From Nostocoides sp. (GTDB lineage Bacteria; Actinomycetota; Actinomycetes; Actinomycetales; Dermatophilaceae), in the NCBI GenBank assembly GCA_016702415.1, contig JADJEA010000024.1:486655-550654 (forward strand): a stretch of 64,000 nt of DNA. The letters are read 5' to 3'. The notes under the pieces are model-generated. The model worked only from the letters and a program-made list of their open reading frames with translations. It made no database searches and had not been told where the DNA came from. This document shows, piece after piece, positions 44,085 to 52,965 of this stretch. Both the position numbers and the translations under genes were made by a program. Within the stretch, counting starts at the first letter, position 1, and every line of letters begins with the position of its first letter.

Positions 44085-45424
44085 ATGACCACCTACGCCG
44101 TTCGCAATCCCGCCACGGGGAACTCGTGCGCAGCTACGACACCAACACCGACGCGGACGTCGCGTCGGCGATCGAGCGGGCCCACGCGGCATACCAATCG
44201 TGGGGTCGCACGACGACGGTGGCGGAGAGAGCCGCGCTCGTCGCACGGGTCGCGCAGCTGCATGCCGAGCGTGCCGAGGAACTCGCCGACCTCATCGTTC
44301 AGGAGATGGGCAAGCCGCGCGAAGAGGCCGTCGGTGAGGTGGAGTTCAGTTCGGCGATCTACCAGTACTACGCGGACAATGCCGAGGAGTTCCTCAAGGA
44401 CGAGGAGATCACCCTGCTCGCGGGTGAGGGGACCGCGCGGATCACGCGGCAGCCCGTCGGCGTCCTGCTGGGGATCATGCCGTGGAACTTCCCGGCCTAT
44501 CAGGTCGCCCGCTTCGCGGCGCCGAACCTCTGTCTCGGCAACACGATCCTCCTGAAGCACGCGCCCCAGTGCCCCTCCTCGTCCGCCTTCATCGAGCAGA
44601 TCTTCATCGACGCGGGCTGCCCGGACGGGGCCTATGTCAACCTCTACGCGAGCAACGACCAGGCCGCGACGATCATCGCCGACCCGCGCGTCCAGGGCGT
44701 CTCGGTGACCGGCTCCGAGCGGGCGGGGGCTGCGGTCGCCGAGATCGCGGGCCGCAACCTCAAGAAGGTCGTTCTCGAGCTCGGCGGGTCCGACCCGTTC
44801 ATCGTCCTTGGCAGCGACGACCTGGACGCCACCGTCGAGGCCGCTCTCGCCGCACGACTGGGCAACACCGGTCAGGCGTGCAACGCCGGCAAGCGGTTCA
44901 TCGTCGTCGAGGATCTGTATGACGAGTTCCTCGCCAAGTTCACCGCCGGGATCACCGGGCGGGCCAGCCAGCCCCTGTCCTCGGAGCTGGCCGCGGACCG
45001 GCTCACCGCGCAGCTCGCCGCGGCCACCGACGCCGGCGCCAGCCTGACCGCAGCGGACGGGGCCCGGGACGGCGCACACGTCCCGTTCGGTGTGTTGACC
45101 GACGTGCCGCGGGGCAGTGACGTCTTCTACGAGGAGCTGTTCGGGCCCGTGGCGATGGTCTTCAAGGTCAAGGACGAGGCCGAGGCGGTCGACCTCGCCA
45201 ACGACACCCCATTCGGGCTCGGCTCGTATGTCTTCACCAATGACCCCGAGCAGGCCCAGCGGGTGGCGGCCCAGATCGAGGCCGGCATGGTGTTCGTCAA
45301 CTGCGTCGACGCCGACGGCGTTGAGTTGCCGTTCGGCGGGGTCAAGCGCTCCGGCCTCGGTCGGGAGCTCGGCCGGTTCGGCATCGAGGAGTTCGTCAAC
45401 CGCAAGATGATCCGCACCGCCTGA
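44085..45424 (+). CDS. NAD(P)-dependent aldehyde dehydrogenase, succinate-semialdehyde type (frame interrupted near 44118)
   Basis: A protein of about 446 residues. ATG 44085 (MTTYAVRNPATG, after GGAGG) is out of frame with the rest because one G is missing in ACGGGGAACTCG. With it, N-P-A-T-G-E-L-V-R-S is restored. Conserved features include GIMPWNFPAYQV, SVTGSERAG (NAD loop), the general-base Glu in VVLELGGSDPF and the catalytic Cys in NTGQACNAGKRF, followed by EELFGPVAMVF and LPFGGVKRSGLGRELG. About seven residues normally found before PLSSE are absent. A role in oxidising the aldehyde produced by the adjacent amine pathway is plausible. Confidence 0.85.
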
Positions 45425-45437
45425 GGTCACCCCGTGC

Positions 45438-45479
45438 CGCCCCGGCCCACCCACGAGGGTGGCCGGGGCGCTCGGTTTT
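45438..45479 (+). terminator. Intrinsic terminator after the aldehyde dehydrogenase
   Basis: Arms CGCCCCGGCC (45438-45447) and GGCCGGGGCG (45461-45470) form a perfect 10-bp stem, with TTTT at 45475-45478, 14 bp after the stop codon. Confidence 0.8.
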
Positions 45480-45525
45480 CTCCGGTAACGGCGATGCTCG
45501 CGGGCCGGTGCCGGCGTCGGGGGCC

Positions 45526-45617
45526 GCGTCACACGGGCGGCCTCACGGGGCGGGCGTCACCCGGGCGGCCTCGCGGGTGGGCGTCCTCACGGGGTGGGCA
45601 TCACGGGTGGGCGGCCC
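45526..45617. repeat. Degenerate tandem GC-rich repeat
   Basis: About four imperfect copies of a 22-25-bp unit resembling GGGCGGCCTCACGGG-TGGGCGTCAC run through the intergenic space after the dehydrogenase and into the end of the next gene. This is a replication-slippage type repeat; no function is evident. Confidence 0.55.
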
Positions 45618-46020
45618 CGGCGGCGAGCCGCTTGGCGAGGAGGTCCTTCAGGGCCATCGACTCGCCATCGCGCTCCCCCACGCGCAGCGGGGCCGGGCTG
45701 GGGGGCATCTCGATCCCGCGCAATCGCCCGGTCAGCGACGGGGGGCAGGAGAGGATATAGAAGTTCGCGTCGGCGTCGACGGCGACCGACTGGTCGGGCA
45801 GGAGATACCAGCCGGTGAGGCCGGTGCGGTAGCGGCGGTTGCCGCGGTACGGGCGGACGGTCAACGCGGACTGCGGCAGCCCTGCCGCGACGGCCGCCTG
45901 GACGAACTCGGCGATAAGCCGACGCCCGACCCGGGCCTCCCCCTCACGGGCCCGCCCGAGGGCGGCCGCGTGGAAGTCGGCATTCTCCTTCGCCTTGGCG
46001 CTCCAGTCCGCATCGCTCAC
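45601..46020 (-). CDS. Conserved hypothetical protein
   Basis: A 139-residue soluble protein from GTG 46020, ending 21 bp upstream... that is, its start lies 21 bp after the prmC stop on the same strand, so it may be co-transcribed. Visible features are an acidic helical N-terminus (DADWSAKAKENADFHAAAL), an Arg-rich helix, and a beta-rich middle (RYRTGLTGWYLLPDQSVAVD, ANFYILSCPPS). No catalytic motif or membrane segment is seen, and I do not recognise the family. It marks the right edge of the accessory region between tsaC and prmC. Confidence 0.7.
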   Translation of the reverse strand: MSDADWSAKAKENADFHAAALGRAREGEARVGRRLIAEFVQAAVAAGLPQSALTVRPYRGNRRYRTGLTGWYLLPDQSVAVDADANFYILSCPPSLTGRLRGIEMPPSPAPLRVGERDGESMALKDLLAKRLAAGAAHP

Positions 46021-46041
46021 GCCCGCCAGTATGGGCCCGGG

Positions 46042-46971
46042 TCAGGAGCGTGCGTCCGGGACGGTCGCGGTGCTCGGATCGAGGCCCAGCGTGGCCCTAC
46101 GCGCCGAGACGACCCGAGGGCGGCCGGTCAGGTCGCGATGGTCGATGAGGTCGGCATACGACCCGGTGGCGGCGAGCGCGGCGATGAGGGTCTCCCCCTG
46201 GACATCCGCGTGCTCCATGAGGAGCACTCCCCCCGGCTTCAGCAGCGCCGCGGCCCGGACGGCGATGCGGCGCGGGATCGCCAGACCGTCGGCGCTGCCG
46301 CCGTAGAGCGCGATCTCCGGATCGTGATCGCGCACCTCGGGATCGACCGGGACGGCGCCGGTCGGGATATAGGGCGGGTTGCTGACGACCACATCGGCGG
46401 TCCCGTCGAGCTCGGTCAGCGCGCTGGTCGCGTCGCCGAGGACGAGGGCGACGTCGAGGCCGAGCGCGTCGCGATTGCGGCGAGCCCAGTCGTATGCCGC
46501 CTCGGACACCTCGACGCCGATCACCTCCGCCTCGGGCGCCTCGTCCTTGATCGCCAGGGCGATCGCCCCCGAGCCGGTACACAGGTCCACGACCCGCGGA
46601 GGTATGCCGATCCCCGCCGCCGCGCGCGCCGCGTCGATGGCCAGTCCCGCGGTGATCTCCGTTTCGGGTCTGGGCACGAACACCCCCGGCCCGACGGCCA
46701 GGGTGAGGCGGCGGAAGTGAGCCCGCCCGGTGAGGTGCTGCAGCGGGACGCGGGCGGCGCGGCGGGCGGTGAGTGCGGCATACGCCCGAAGGAAGTTGGG
46801 ATCGACGTTCTCGCGCAGGACCATTCGGTGCCGCACGACGCTCGTGGAGACCCCGAGAGCATGGGCGGCCAAGGCGATCGCGTCGGCCTCCGCGGAGGGG
46901 ACGCCCGCGCCGGCGAGGGTTGCGCGGGCGGCGAGAACCGCGGCATCCAACGTGGGGGTGGGGGTGCTCAC
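46042..46971 (-). CDS. prmC: Peptide chain release factor N5-glutamine methyltransferase
   Basis: A 309-residue SAM-dependent methyltransferase that methylates the GGQ glutamine of release factors. It has an N-terminal helical domain (residues 1-80), the SAM motif VVDLCTGSGAIALAI and acidic motif IGVEVS, and the defining active-site tetrapeptide in VVVSNPPYIPTGAVP. The start overlaps the prfA stop by four bases, so it is translated together with its substrate protein. Linkage prfA-prmC is standard. The usual downstream tsaC gene is displaced by 15 kb. Confidence 0.95.
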   Translation of the reverse strand: MSTPTPTLDAAVLAARATLAGAGVPSAEADAIALAAHALGVSTSVVRHRMVLRENVDPNFLRAYAALTARRAARVPLQHLTGRAHFRRLTLAVGPGVFVPRPETEITAGLAIDAARAAAGIGIPPRVVDLCTGSGAIALAIKDEAPEAEVIGVEVSEAAYDWARRNRDALGLDVALVLGDATSALTELDGTADVVVSNPPYIPTGAVPVDPEVRDHDPEIALYGGSADGLAIPRRIAVRAAALLKPGGVLLMEHADVQGETLIAALAATGSYADLIDHRDLTGRPRVVSARRATLGLDPSTATVPDARS

Positions 46972-48044
46972 GCGCCGCCCAGGGCGCTCAGGCGGGCGGC
47001 CTCGTCCGCCTCCATCGCCGCCTCGACGACCGGGTCCAGTTCGCCGCCGAGGAGGATGTCGAGGTTGTAGGCCTTGTAGCCGGTCCGGTGGTCGCTGACC
47101 CGGTTCTCGGGGAAGTTATAGGTCCGGATGCGCTCGGACCGGTCGACGGTGCGCACCTGCGACCGACGGGCATCGGATGCCGCCGCCGCGGCCTCGTCCA
47201 TGGCCATCTGGTGGAGCCGGGAACGCAGGACCCGCAGGGCGGACTCCTTGTTCTGCAGCTGGGACTTCTCGTTCTGGCAGGAGACGACGAGGCCGCTGGG
47301 CAGGTGGGTGATCCGCACGGCCGAGTCGGTCGTGTTGACGCTCTGGCCGCCGGGACCGGAGCTGCGATAGACGTCGATACGCAGGTCGTTGGGGTCGATG
47401 TGAACGTCGACCTCCTCGGCCTCGGGCATGACCCAGACGCCGGCCGCGGACGTGTGGATGCGGCCTTGGCTCTCGGTGACCGGCACCCGCTGGACCCGGT
47501 GCACCCCGCCCTCGAACTTCAGCCGCGCCCACGGAGCCTCACCCGGCCCGGGCGTCCCCTTGGCCTTGACCGCGACCTGGACGTCCTTGTAGCCACCGAG
47601 ATCGGACTCGGTCGCGTCGATGACCTCGGTGCGCCAGCCGCGCTTCTCGGCGTAGCGCAAGTACATCCGCAGCAGGTCGCCGGCGAAGAGCGCGGACTCC
47701 TCGCCGCCCTCCCCCGCCTTGACCTCGAGGATGACGTCGCGGTCGTCGTCCGGGTCGCGCGGGATCAGATGCCGCCGCAGTTTCTCCTCGGCGGCCTCCG
47801 CGGTCGCTTCGAGGCCGGGAATCTCCTCGGCGAAGGCGGGATCCTCGTCGGCGAGTTCGCGGGCCGCCTCCAGATCGCCCGTGGCCACCCGCCAGGTCCG
47901 GTATGCCGAGACCACCGGCCCGAGAGCGGCATACCTCCGCCCGACCTCCCGATAACGCGCCTGGTCGGCGACGATCGCGGGGTCGGCCATCGCCCCTTCG
48001 AGCTGCGCATGCTCGGCGAGCAGCGCCTCGGCGGATTCGAGCAT
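46968..48044 (-). CDS. prfA: Peptide chain release factor 1
   Basis: A 358-residue RF1 that terminates translation at UAA and UAG codons. The GGQ peptidyl-tRNA hydrolysis motif is in RSSGPGGQSVNTTDSAVR (about residue 235). The acidic domain includes GEGGEESALFAGDLLRMY, and the C-terminus is RTYNFPENRVSDHRTGYK. ATG 48044 is preceded by GAGGAG. The presence of RF1 means the amber codon in the histidine-kinase gene would normally terminate translation. Confidence 0.96.
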   Translation of the reverse strand: MLESAEALLAEHAQLEGAMADPAIVADQARYREVGRRYAALGPVVSAYRTWRVATGDLEAARELADEDPAFAEEIPGLEATAEAAEEKLRRHLIPRDPDDDRDVILEVKAGEGGEESALFAGDLLRMYLRYAEKRGWRTEVIDATESDLGGYKDVQVAVKAKGTPGPGEAPWARLKFEGGVHRVQRVPVTESQGRIHTSAAGVWVMPEAEEVDVHIDPNDLRIDVYRSSGPGGQSVNTTDSAVRITHLPSGLVVSCQNEKSQLQNKESALRVLRSRLHQMAMDEAAAAASDARRSQVRTVDRSERIRTYNFPENRVSDHRTGYKAYNLDILLGGELDPVVEAAMEADEAARLSALGGA

Positions 48045-48083
48045 CGGGACTCCTCGGACGACCGGGCAGGCGGGCACATGCGA

Positions 48084-48117
48084 ACGCGCCGGCTCGCCAC
48101 AGGGCGAACCGGCGCGT
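48084..48117 (-). terminator. Hairpin between rpmE and prfA
   Basis: Arms 48084-48098 (ACGCGCCGGCTCGCC) and 48103-48117 pair over 15 positions with one mismatch and a 4-nt loop. It sits 9 bp after the rpmE stop and 40 bp before prfA, fitting termination or attenuation between these genes. Confidence 0.65.
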
Positions 48118-48125
48118 CGGGGAAG

Positions 48126-48341
48126 CTACTTGGCGGCCTTCTTGCCGTAGCGGGCCTCGAAGCGGGCCACGCGACCACCGGTGTCGAGGATCTTCTGCTT
48201 ACCGGTGTAGAACGGGTGGCAGTTGCTGCACACATCGGCGTGGATGACGCCGTTCTTGGCCGTGCTGCGGGTGGTAAAGGTGCTGCCGCAGGTGCACGTC
48301 ACCGTGGTCTCGCCGTAGGCGGGGTGGATGTCTTTCTTCAT
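48126..48341 (-). CDS. rpmE: 50S ribosomal protein bL31 (zinc-binding form)
   Basis: A 71-residue bL31 from ATG 48341, with GAGGAG upstream. The N-terminus MKKDIHPAYGETTVTCTCG is diagnostic. Four cysteines (C-T-C near residue 16 and CSNCHPFYTG near 37) make this the Zn-containing C+ paralogue, which is replaced by a Zn-free form under zinc limitation in many actinobacteria. It lies between rho and prfA as usual. Confidence 0.96.
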   Translation of the reverse strand: MKKDIHPAYGETTVTCTCGSTFTTRSTAKNGVIHADVCSNCHPFYTGKQKILDTGGRVARFEARYGKKAAK

Positions 48342-48472
48342 TGCTGCTCCTCGATTCCTCCGGGTCGGCGAGCCCACCACGCGAGGTGATGCAGGCCCTG
48401 CGCCGGGTGGCGCGTGCCGTGAACCGGACCGACGGACAAGTCTGCCAGATCGGCATACGTCCGCCCAAACGC

Positions 48473-48506
48473 CGGTGGCCGGGCGGACATTCCCACCCGG
48501 CCACCG
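48473..48506 (-). terminator. Hairpin after rho
   Basis: Arms CGGTGGCCGGG (48473-48483) and CCCGGCCACCG (48496-48506) form a perfect 11-bp stem with a 12-nt loop, six bases after the rho stop. Confidence 0.75.
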
Positions 48507-48512
48507 TCTGGG

Positions 48513-50583
48513 TCACTCGTCCTCGTCGCCGAGCCGGATATTGCTCGTCTGCTGGACCTGCACGAGGAACTCGTAGTTGCTCCGGGTCTTCTTGATCCGG
48601 TCGAGCAGGAGCTCGATGGCCTGTTGCGGGTCGAGGGCGGAGAGCACGCGGCGCAACTTCCACATGATCTTCAGCTCCTCGGGCGCCAGGAGAATCTCCT
48701 CGCGCCGGGTGCCGGAGGGGTTGACGTCGACGGCGGGGAAGATCCGGCGGTCGGCGAGCTGCCGCGAGAGGCGCAACTCCATATTGCCGGTGCCCTTGAA
48801 CTCCTCGAAGATCACCTCGTCCATCTTGGAGCCGGTCTCGACCAGGGCGGTGGCGAGGATCGTCAACGATCCGCCGTTCTCGATATTGCGCGCGGCACCG
48901 AAGAAGCGCTTCGGCGGATAGAGCGCCGAGGAGTCGACACCGCCGGAGAGGATTCGCCCGGACGCGGGTGCGGCCTGGTTGTAGGCGCGTCCCAGACGGG
49001 TGATGGAGTCGAGGAGGACGACCACGTCGTGGCCGAGCTCGACGAGCCGCTTGGCGCGCTCGATGGCGAGTTCGGCAACGGTCGTGTGGTCCTCGGCGGG
49101 CCGGTCGAAGGTCGAGGCGATGACCTCGCCCTTGACCGTGCGCTGCATGTCCGTGACCTCCTCGGGGCGCTCGTCGACGAGCACGACCATGAGGTGAGCC
49201 TCGGGGTTGTTGGTCGTGATCGCGTTGGCGATCGCCTGGAGGATCAGGGTCTTGCCGGCCTTGGGCGGGCTGACGATGAGCCCACGCTGACCCTTGCCGA
49301 TCGGCGCGACGAGGTCGATGATCCGCGTGGTCAGCTGGTTGGACTCGGTCTCCAGCCGCAGTCGCTCCTGCGGATAGAGCGGCGTCAGCTTGCCGAACTC
49401 CGGCCGCTGCCGGGCGATCTCGGGAGTCGTCCCGTTGACGCTGTCGAGGCGGACGAGCGGGTTGTACTTCTGCCGCTGGTTGCGTCCGGTCTGGACCTGC
49501 TGGAGTTCCTCACCGTCGCGGGGCGCCCGCACGGCCCCGGTGACCGCATCGCCCTTGCGCAGGCCGTGCCGCTTGACCAGGCCGAGCGGGACGTAGACGT
49601 CGTTCGGGCCGGGCAGATAGCCCGACGTCCGCACGAACGCGTAGTTGTCGAGGATGTCGAGGATGCCGGCGACCGGGACCAGGACGTCGTCCTCGGCGAC
49701 CTGGGGCTCGGTTTCGAGCTCGGTGCCGCCCTCGGGCCGTATGCCGCGCCGCTTGTCCCGACTGCGGTTGCGGTTGCGGTTGCGCCGCCGCCCACCACCC
49801 TCGTCGTCGTCGTAGCGGTTGCCCTGCTGGCCCTGCTGCCCGCCGCCCTGACCGTGCTGGCCACCGCTCTGACCCTGGTTCTGGTTGTCGCGGTTCTGGT
49901 TATCCCGGTTGCCGCTGGCCGTCCTGCGGACGATTGCCCTGGTAGCGGGACTCGCCGCGGGTGTACTGACGTGCCGGCCGCTCGTGCTGCCCCCCGTCGC
50001 GCTGGTCACCGCCCTCGCCGGAGTCTTGGCGACCCGCACCCTCGGCGCGCTGGTCGTCGCGATACCGCTCGCGCCGTGGCTGGCCCCCCTCCTGCCCGGT
50101 CTGGGCAGGGTCGCGCCGCGCCCCCTGAGCGGGCTCGGTCCGCGTGGTTCCGCCCTGGGCGCGGTCGCTTTGGGGCCGGTCATTCTGAGCCCGGTCGTTC
50201 TGGGGTCGGTCGCCCTGGGCCCGGTCGTTCTGGGCCCGGGTGTTCTGGGACCGGTCGTCACCGGACTGGCCTGACGACGCGGGCGTCGAATGGTCGCCCC
50301 GCGCCTCGCGCCCGGTTGCCCCGGACGTGCCGTCCGAGGACGCGGCCGCCCCGGGGGCGGATGCTTCGTCACGGGTGCGCGGGCGGGCACTCCCGGGACG
50401 TTGGCCGGACTGCTGCGCCCGGATGACGTCGATCAAGTCGCTCTTGCGCATCTTGGTGGTGCCGGAGATGCCCATGCTGCTGGCCAGTCCCTGCAGTTCG
50501 GCCAGGCGCATCGCCGTGAGTGCGCCGGATCGGCGCGGTTTCTCGCTCGTCGTCGACGTGTCGAGAGTGGTGGTGTCGGTCAC
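48513..50583 (-). CDS. rho: Transcription termination factor Rho (one extra base breaks the frame near 49914)
   Basis: About 690 residues when joined. The N-terminus starts at GTG 50583 (MTDTTTLDTSTTSEKPRRSG) with a Rho_N helix (AMRLAELQGLASSMGI, MRKSDLIDVIRAQQ), then a long disordered Arg/Asp/Gln/Asn-rich insertion typical of actinobacterial Rho. The second frame carries GNRDNQNRDNQ, the RNA-binding OB fold (GILDILDNYAFVRTSGYLPG), the Q-loop and P-loop (RGLIVSPPKAGKT), Walker B VVVLLDSITRLGRAYN and the R-loop. Removing one C in CAGCGGCAACC joins them as D-G-Q-G-N-R-D. The total length has exactly one surplus base. Rho is essential in relatives, so this is probably a sequence error in a repetitive region. 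Confidence 0.92.
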
Positions 50584-50609
50584 GAAGGACCCTTTCCCTC
50601 GTCATCGGT

Positions 50610-50662
50610 CCGACGCACCTGCGTCGGGCCTGGATTCGTTGCGGCCGAACGACTTCCGGCCG
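50610..50662 (-). promoter_or_regulatory. rho leader hairpins
   Basis: Two stem-loops precede rho on the minus strand: CCGACGC/GCGTCGG (50610-50627) and CGGCCG/CGGCCG around a 9-nt loop (about 50642-50662). Structured leaders occur upstream of rho in other bacteria, where Rho autoregulates. The rest of the 266-bp gap to thrB shows nothing recognisable. Confidence 0.4.
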
Positions 50663-50849
50663 AAAGGGGAAACCTGAGCACCCTGACCATCACGCTGCCC
50701 GGGACGGGCTCGCACGGAGGAATCTCAGGTGGATTTGCGATTCGCGGTGATGGGGCGCTGTGCGACCGTCCGTCCCCGCGATTGCGGTGTCACTGTATCA
50801 CCGCGCGGCAGCGACAACACTCCGACCACGCGGAAGCGTCCCCGCGGGC

Positions 50850-51809
50850 TCACTCGACCCGAAGCCCATCCGCCGCGAAGCCCGGATCGAGCACGGCCCA
50901 GCCCGCTGGCGCATATGCCGTTACCGCGGGGACGTCCGAGGTCAGGACAAGGACGGACGGGCCGGCACCGGAGATCACCGCGGCGTGCCCGGCGGCGCGG
51001 AGGGCGTCGACGAGGGCCATGGAATCGGCATACGACGGACGGCGCGCTTCCTGGTGGAGCCAGTCTCGGGTGGCGGGCAGGAGGAGGGCCGGCGCCGCGG
51101 TGAGGGCGTGGACGAGCAACGCGGCGCGGGCGGAGTTCGCCGCGGCATCGCGCAGGAGGACGTGCGCCGGAAGCACGGACCTGGCTGTGGCCGTACTCAG
51201 CTGGACCTCGGGACAGAAGACCACGGGACGGACCGTGGGATGCGGGTCCAGACGGACCGTCCGCGTGTGCGGTATGCCGCCCGCCCTCGCCGCGTCGTCG
51301 GCCCAACTGAGCGTCAACCCGCCGAAGACGCTCGCTGAGGAGTTGTCGGGGTGGCCCTCGAGGTCCGCCGCGAGATCGTTGACGGCGGCGAGGTCGGCCA
51401 CCCCGTGATCGATCCTCCCCAGGTCGGCAACGCCACCCCCGTCACGGGCCGACATCAGCCCGTATGCCGCCCCGACCCCCGTGACGATCGCCGTCGCCGA
51501 TGACCCCAGCCCCCGGCCGTGCGGAACGGCATTGACACAGACGACGTCCAAACCCTCGGGTGCCGCCACCCCCGCGACCTCCCACGCGCGCAGCATGGCG
51601 CGCACGACCAGGTGCCGCGCGTCGGTCGGGACCGCCCCCGCGCCTTCCCCCGAAACGGACACCCGGACGCCGGGCCGGTCGGAGATCGTGGCCGTGCAGC
51701 GGTCCCGCAGATCCAGCCCGATGGCGACCGAGTCGAACCCGGGGCCGAGATTGGCGCTGCTCGCGGGCACGGTCACCGTGACCGCGAGCCCAGGCATCCA
51801 GGGCGTCAC
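50850..51809 (-). CDS. thrB: Homoserine kinase
   Basis: A 319-residue GHMP-superfamily kinase phosphorylating homoserine for threonine synthesis. The substrate-binding motif is VPASSANLGPGFDSVAIGL near residue 14, the GHMP ATP loop is PHGRGLGSSATAIV, and the C-terminal motif is ISGAGPSVLVL. The start is GTG 51809, six bases after the thrC stop, in a hom-thrC-thrB operon. Confidence 0.95.
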   Translation of the reverse strand: MTPWMPGLAVTVTVPASSANLGPGFDSVAIGLDLRDRCTATISDRPGVRVSVSGEGAGAVPTDARHLVVRAMLRAWEVAGVAAPEGLDVVCVNAVPHGRGLGSSATAIVTGVGAAYGLMSARDGGGVADLGRIDHGVADLAAVNDLAADLEGHPDNSSASVFGGLTLSWADDAARAGGIPHTRTVRLDPHPTVRPVVFCPEVQLSTATARSVLPAHVLLRDAAANSARAALLVHALTAAPALLLPATRDWLHQEARRPSYADSMALVDALRAAGHAAVISGAGPSVLVLTSDVPAVTAYAPAGWAVLDPGFAADGLRVE

Positions 51810-51815
51810 GACGGC

Positions 51816-52913
51816 CTACCCGTCCAGACCCAGAGCCACCGCCGCGCTGAACACATCGACCGGGATGCGCTGCGGGACAACGGGTTCACCATCCGCCGTG
51901 GTCAACGCCCAGCTCGGATCCTTCAGCCCGTGACCGGTCACCGTGCAGACGATCGTCGCGCCCGCGGGCACGCCCCCCGCCGCGTGCACCTGGAGCAGGC
52001 CCGCGACGCTCGCCGCCGACGCCGGCTCGACGAAGATTCCTTCGGTGGCTGAGAGCAGCCGGTGCGCCTGAAGGATCTGGGCGTCGGTGACGGCCTCGAT
52101 CCGCCCACCGGACTCCTCGCGGGCCGCCACGGCCTGCTCCCAGGACGCGGGATTGCCGATCCGGATCGCCGTTGCGATGGTCTCCGGTTCGTCGACCGGA
52201 TGCCCGAGGACGATCGGTGCCGCCCCCGCCGCCTGGAAGCCCCACATCTGCGGTCGCTTCGTCGCCGGGCCGTCCGGCACCCCGGACATGCCATGCCCCG
52301 CACCATATTCGCGGTAGCCCTTCCAGTAGGCCGTGATATTTCCGGCGTTCCCCACGGGAAGGCAGTGGATGTCGGGAGCGTCGCCGAGCGCGTCGACGAT
52401 CTCGAAGGACGCCGTCTTCTGTCCCTCGATGCGGGCGGGGTTGACGGAGTTGACCAACTCCACCGGGTACGCCTCGGCCAACTTGCGCGCGACGTTGAGG
52501 CAGTCGTCGAAGTTGCCCTCCACCTGCAGCAGGGTGGCCCCGTGGGCGATCGCCTGACTGAGCTTGCCCATGGCGATCTTGCCGTCCGGGACGAGAACGG
52601 CGCAGGCCATCCCGGCCTTCGTCGCGTATGCCGCGGCGCTCGCGCTGGTGTTGCCCGTGCTCGCGCAGATCACCGCCTTGGCGCCGTGCTTGGCCGCCAT
52701 CGAGATCGCCGTCGTCATCCCACGGTCCTTGAAGGAGCCGGTCGGGTTGAGCCCTTCGTACTTCACGAGGACCCGGGCCCCGACCCGCGCCGAGAGGCGC
52801 TCCGCCTCGATGAGGGGGGTTCCGCCCTCCAACAGCGTGACCACCGGCGCGCCGTCCAGGAGGGGGAGGCGGTCGGCATACTCCCGCATGACACCGCGCC
52901 ATTGATGGACCAC
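51816..52913 (-). CDS. thrC: Threonine synthase
   Basis: A 365-residue PLP enzyme converting phosphohomoserine to threonine. The PLP lysine is in LNPTGSFKDRGMT, with the phosphate cup in GNAGNITAYWKGYRE and the substrate loop ICASTGNTSASAAAYA. GTG 52913 follows GGAAGGAG; longer in-frame sequence upstream is arginine-rich and not family-like. It is transcribed with hom and thrB. Confidence 0.95.
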   Translation of the reverse strand: MVHQWRGVMREYADRLPLLDGAPVVTLLEGGTPLIEAERLSARVGARVLVKYEGLNPTGSFKDRGMTTAISMAAKHGAKAVICASTGNTSASAAAYATKAGMACAVLVPDGKIAMGKLSQAIAHGATLLQVEGNFDDCLNVARKLAEAYPVELVNSVNPARIEGQKTASFEIVDALGDAPDIHCLPVGNAGNITAYWKGYREYGAGHGMSGVPDGPATKRPQMWGFQAAGAAPIVLGHPVDEPETIATAIRIGNPASWEQAVAAREESGGRIEAVTDAQILQAHRLLSATEGIFVEPASAASVAGLLQVHAAGGVPAGATIVCTVTGHGLKDPSWALTTADGEPVVPQRIPVDVFSAAVALGLDG

Positions 52914-52965
52914 GTCAGTCTCCTTCCACACGCATGACCGACAGGACGTCGGCCACGCTCTCCGA

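Noticed and set aside
50150..50250. Regularly spaced GGTC...CTGGG repeats resembling a CRISPR array
   Set aside because: They are in-frame codons of the disordered part of Rho, with no constant-length spacers and no cas genes nearby.
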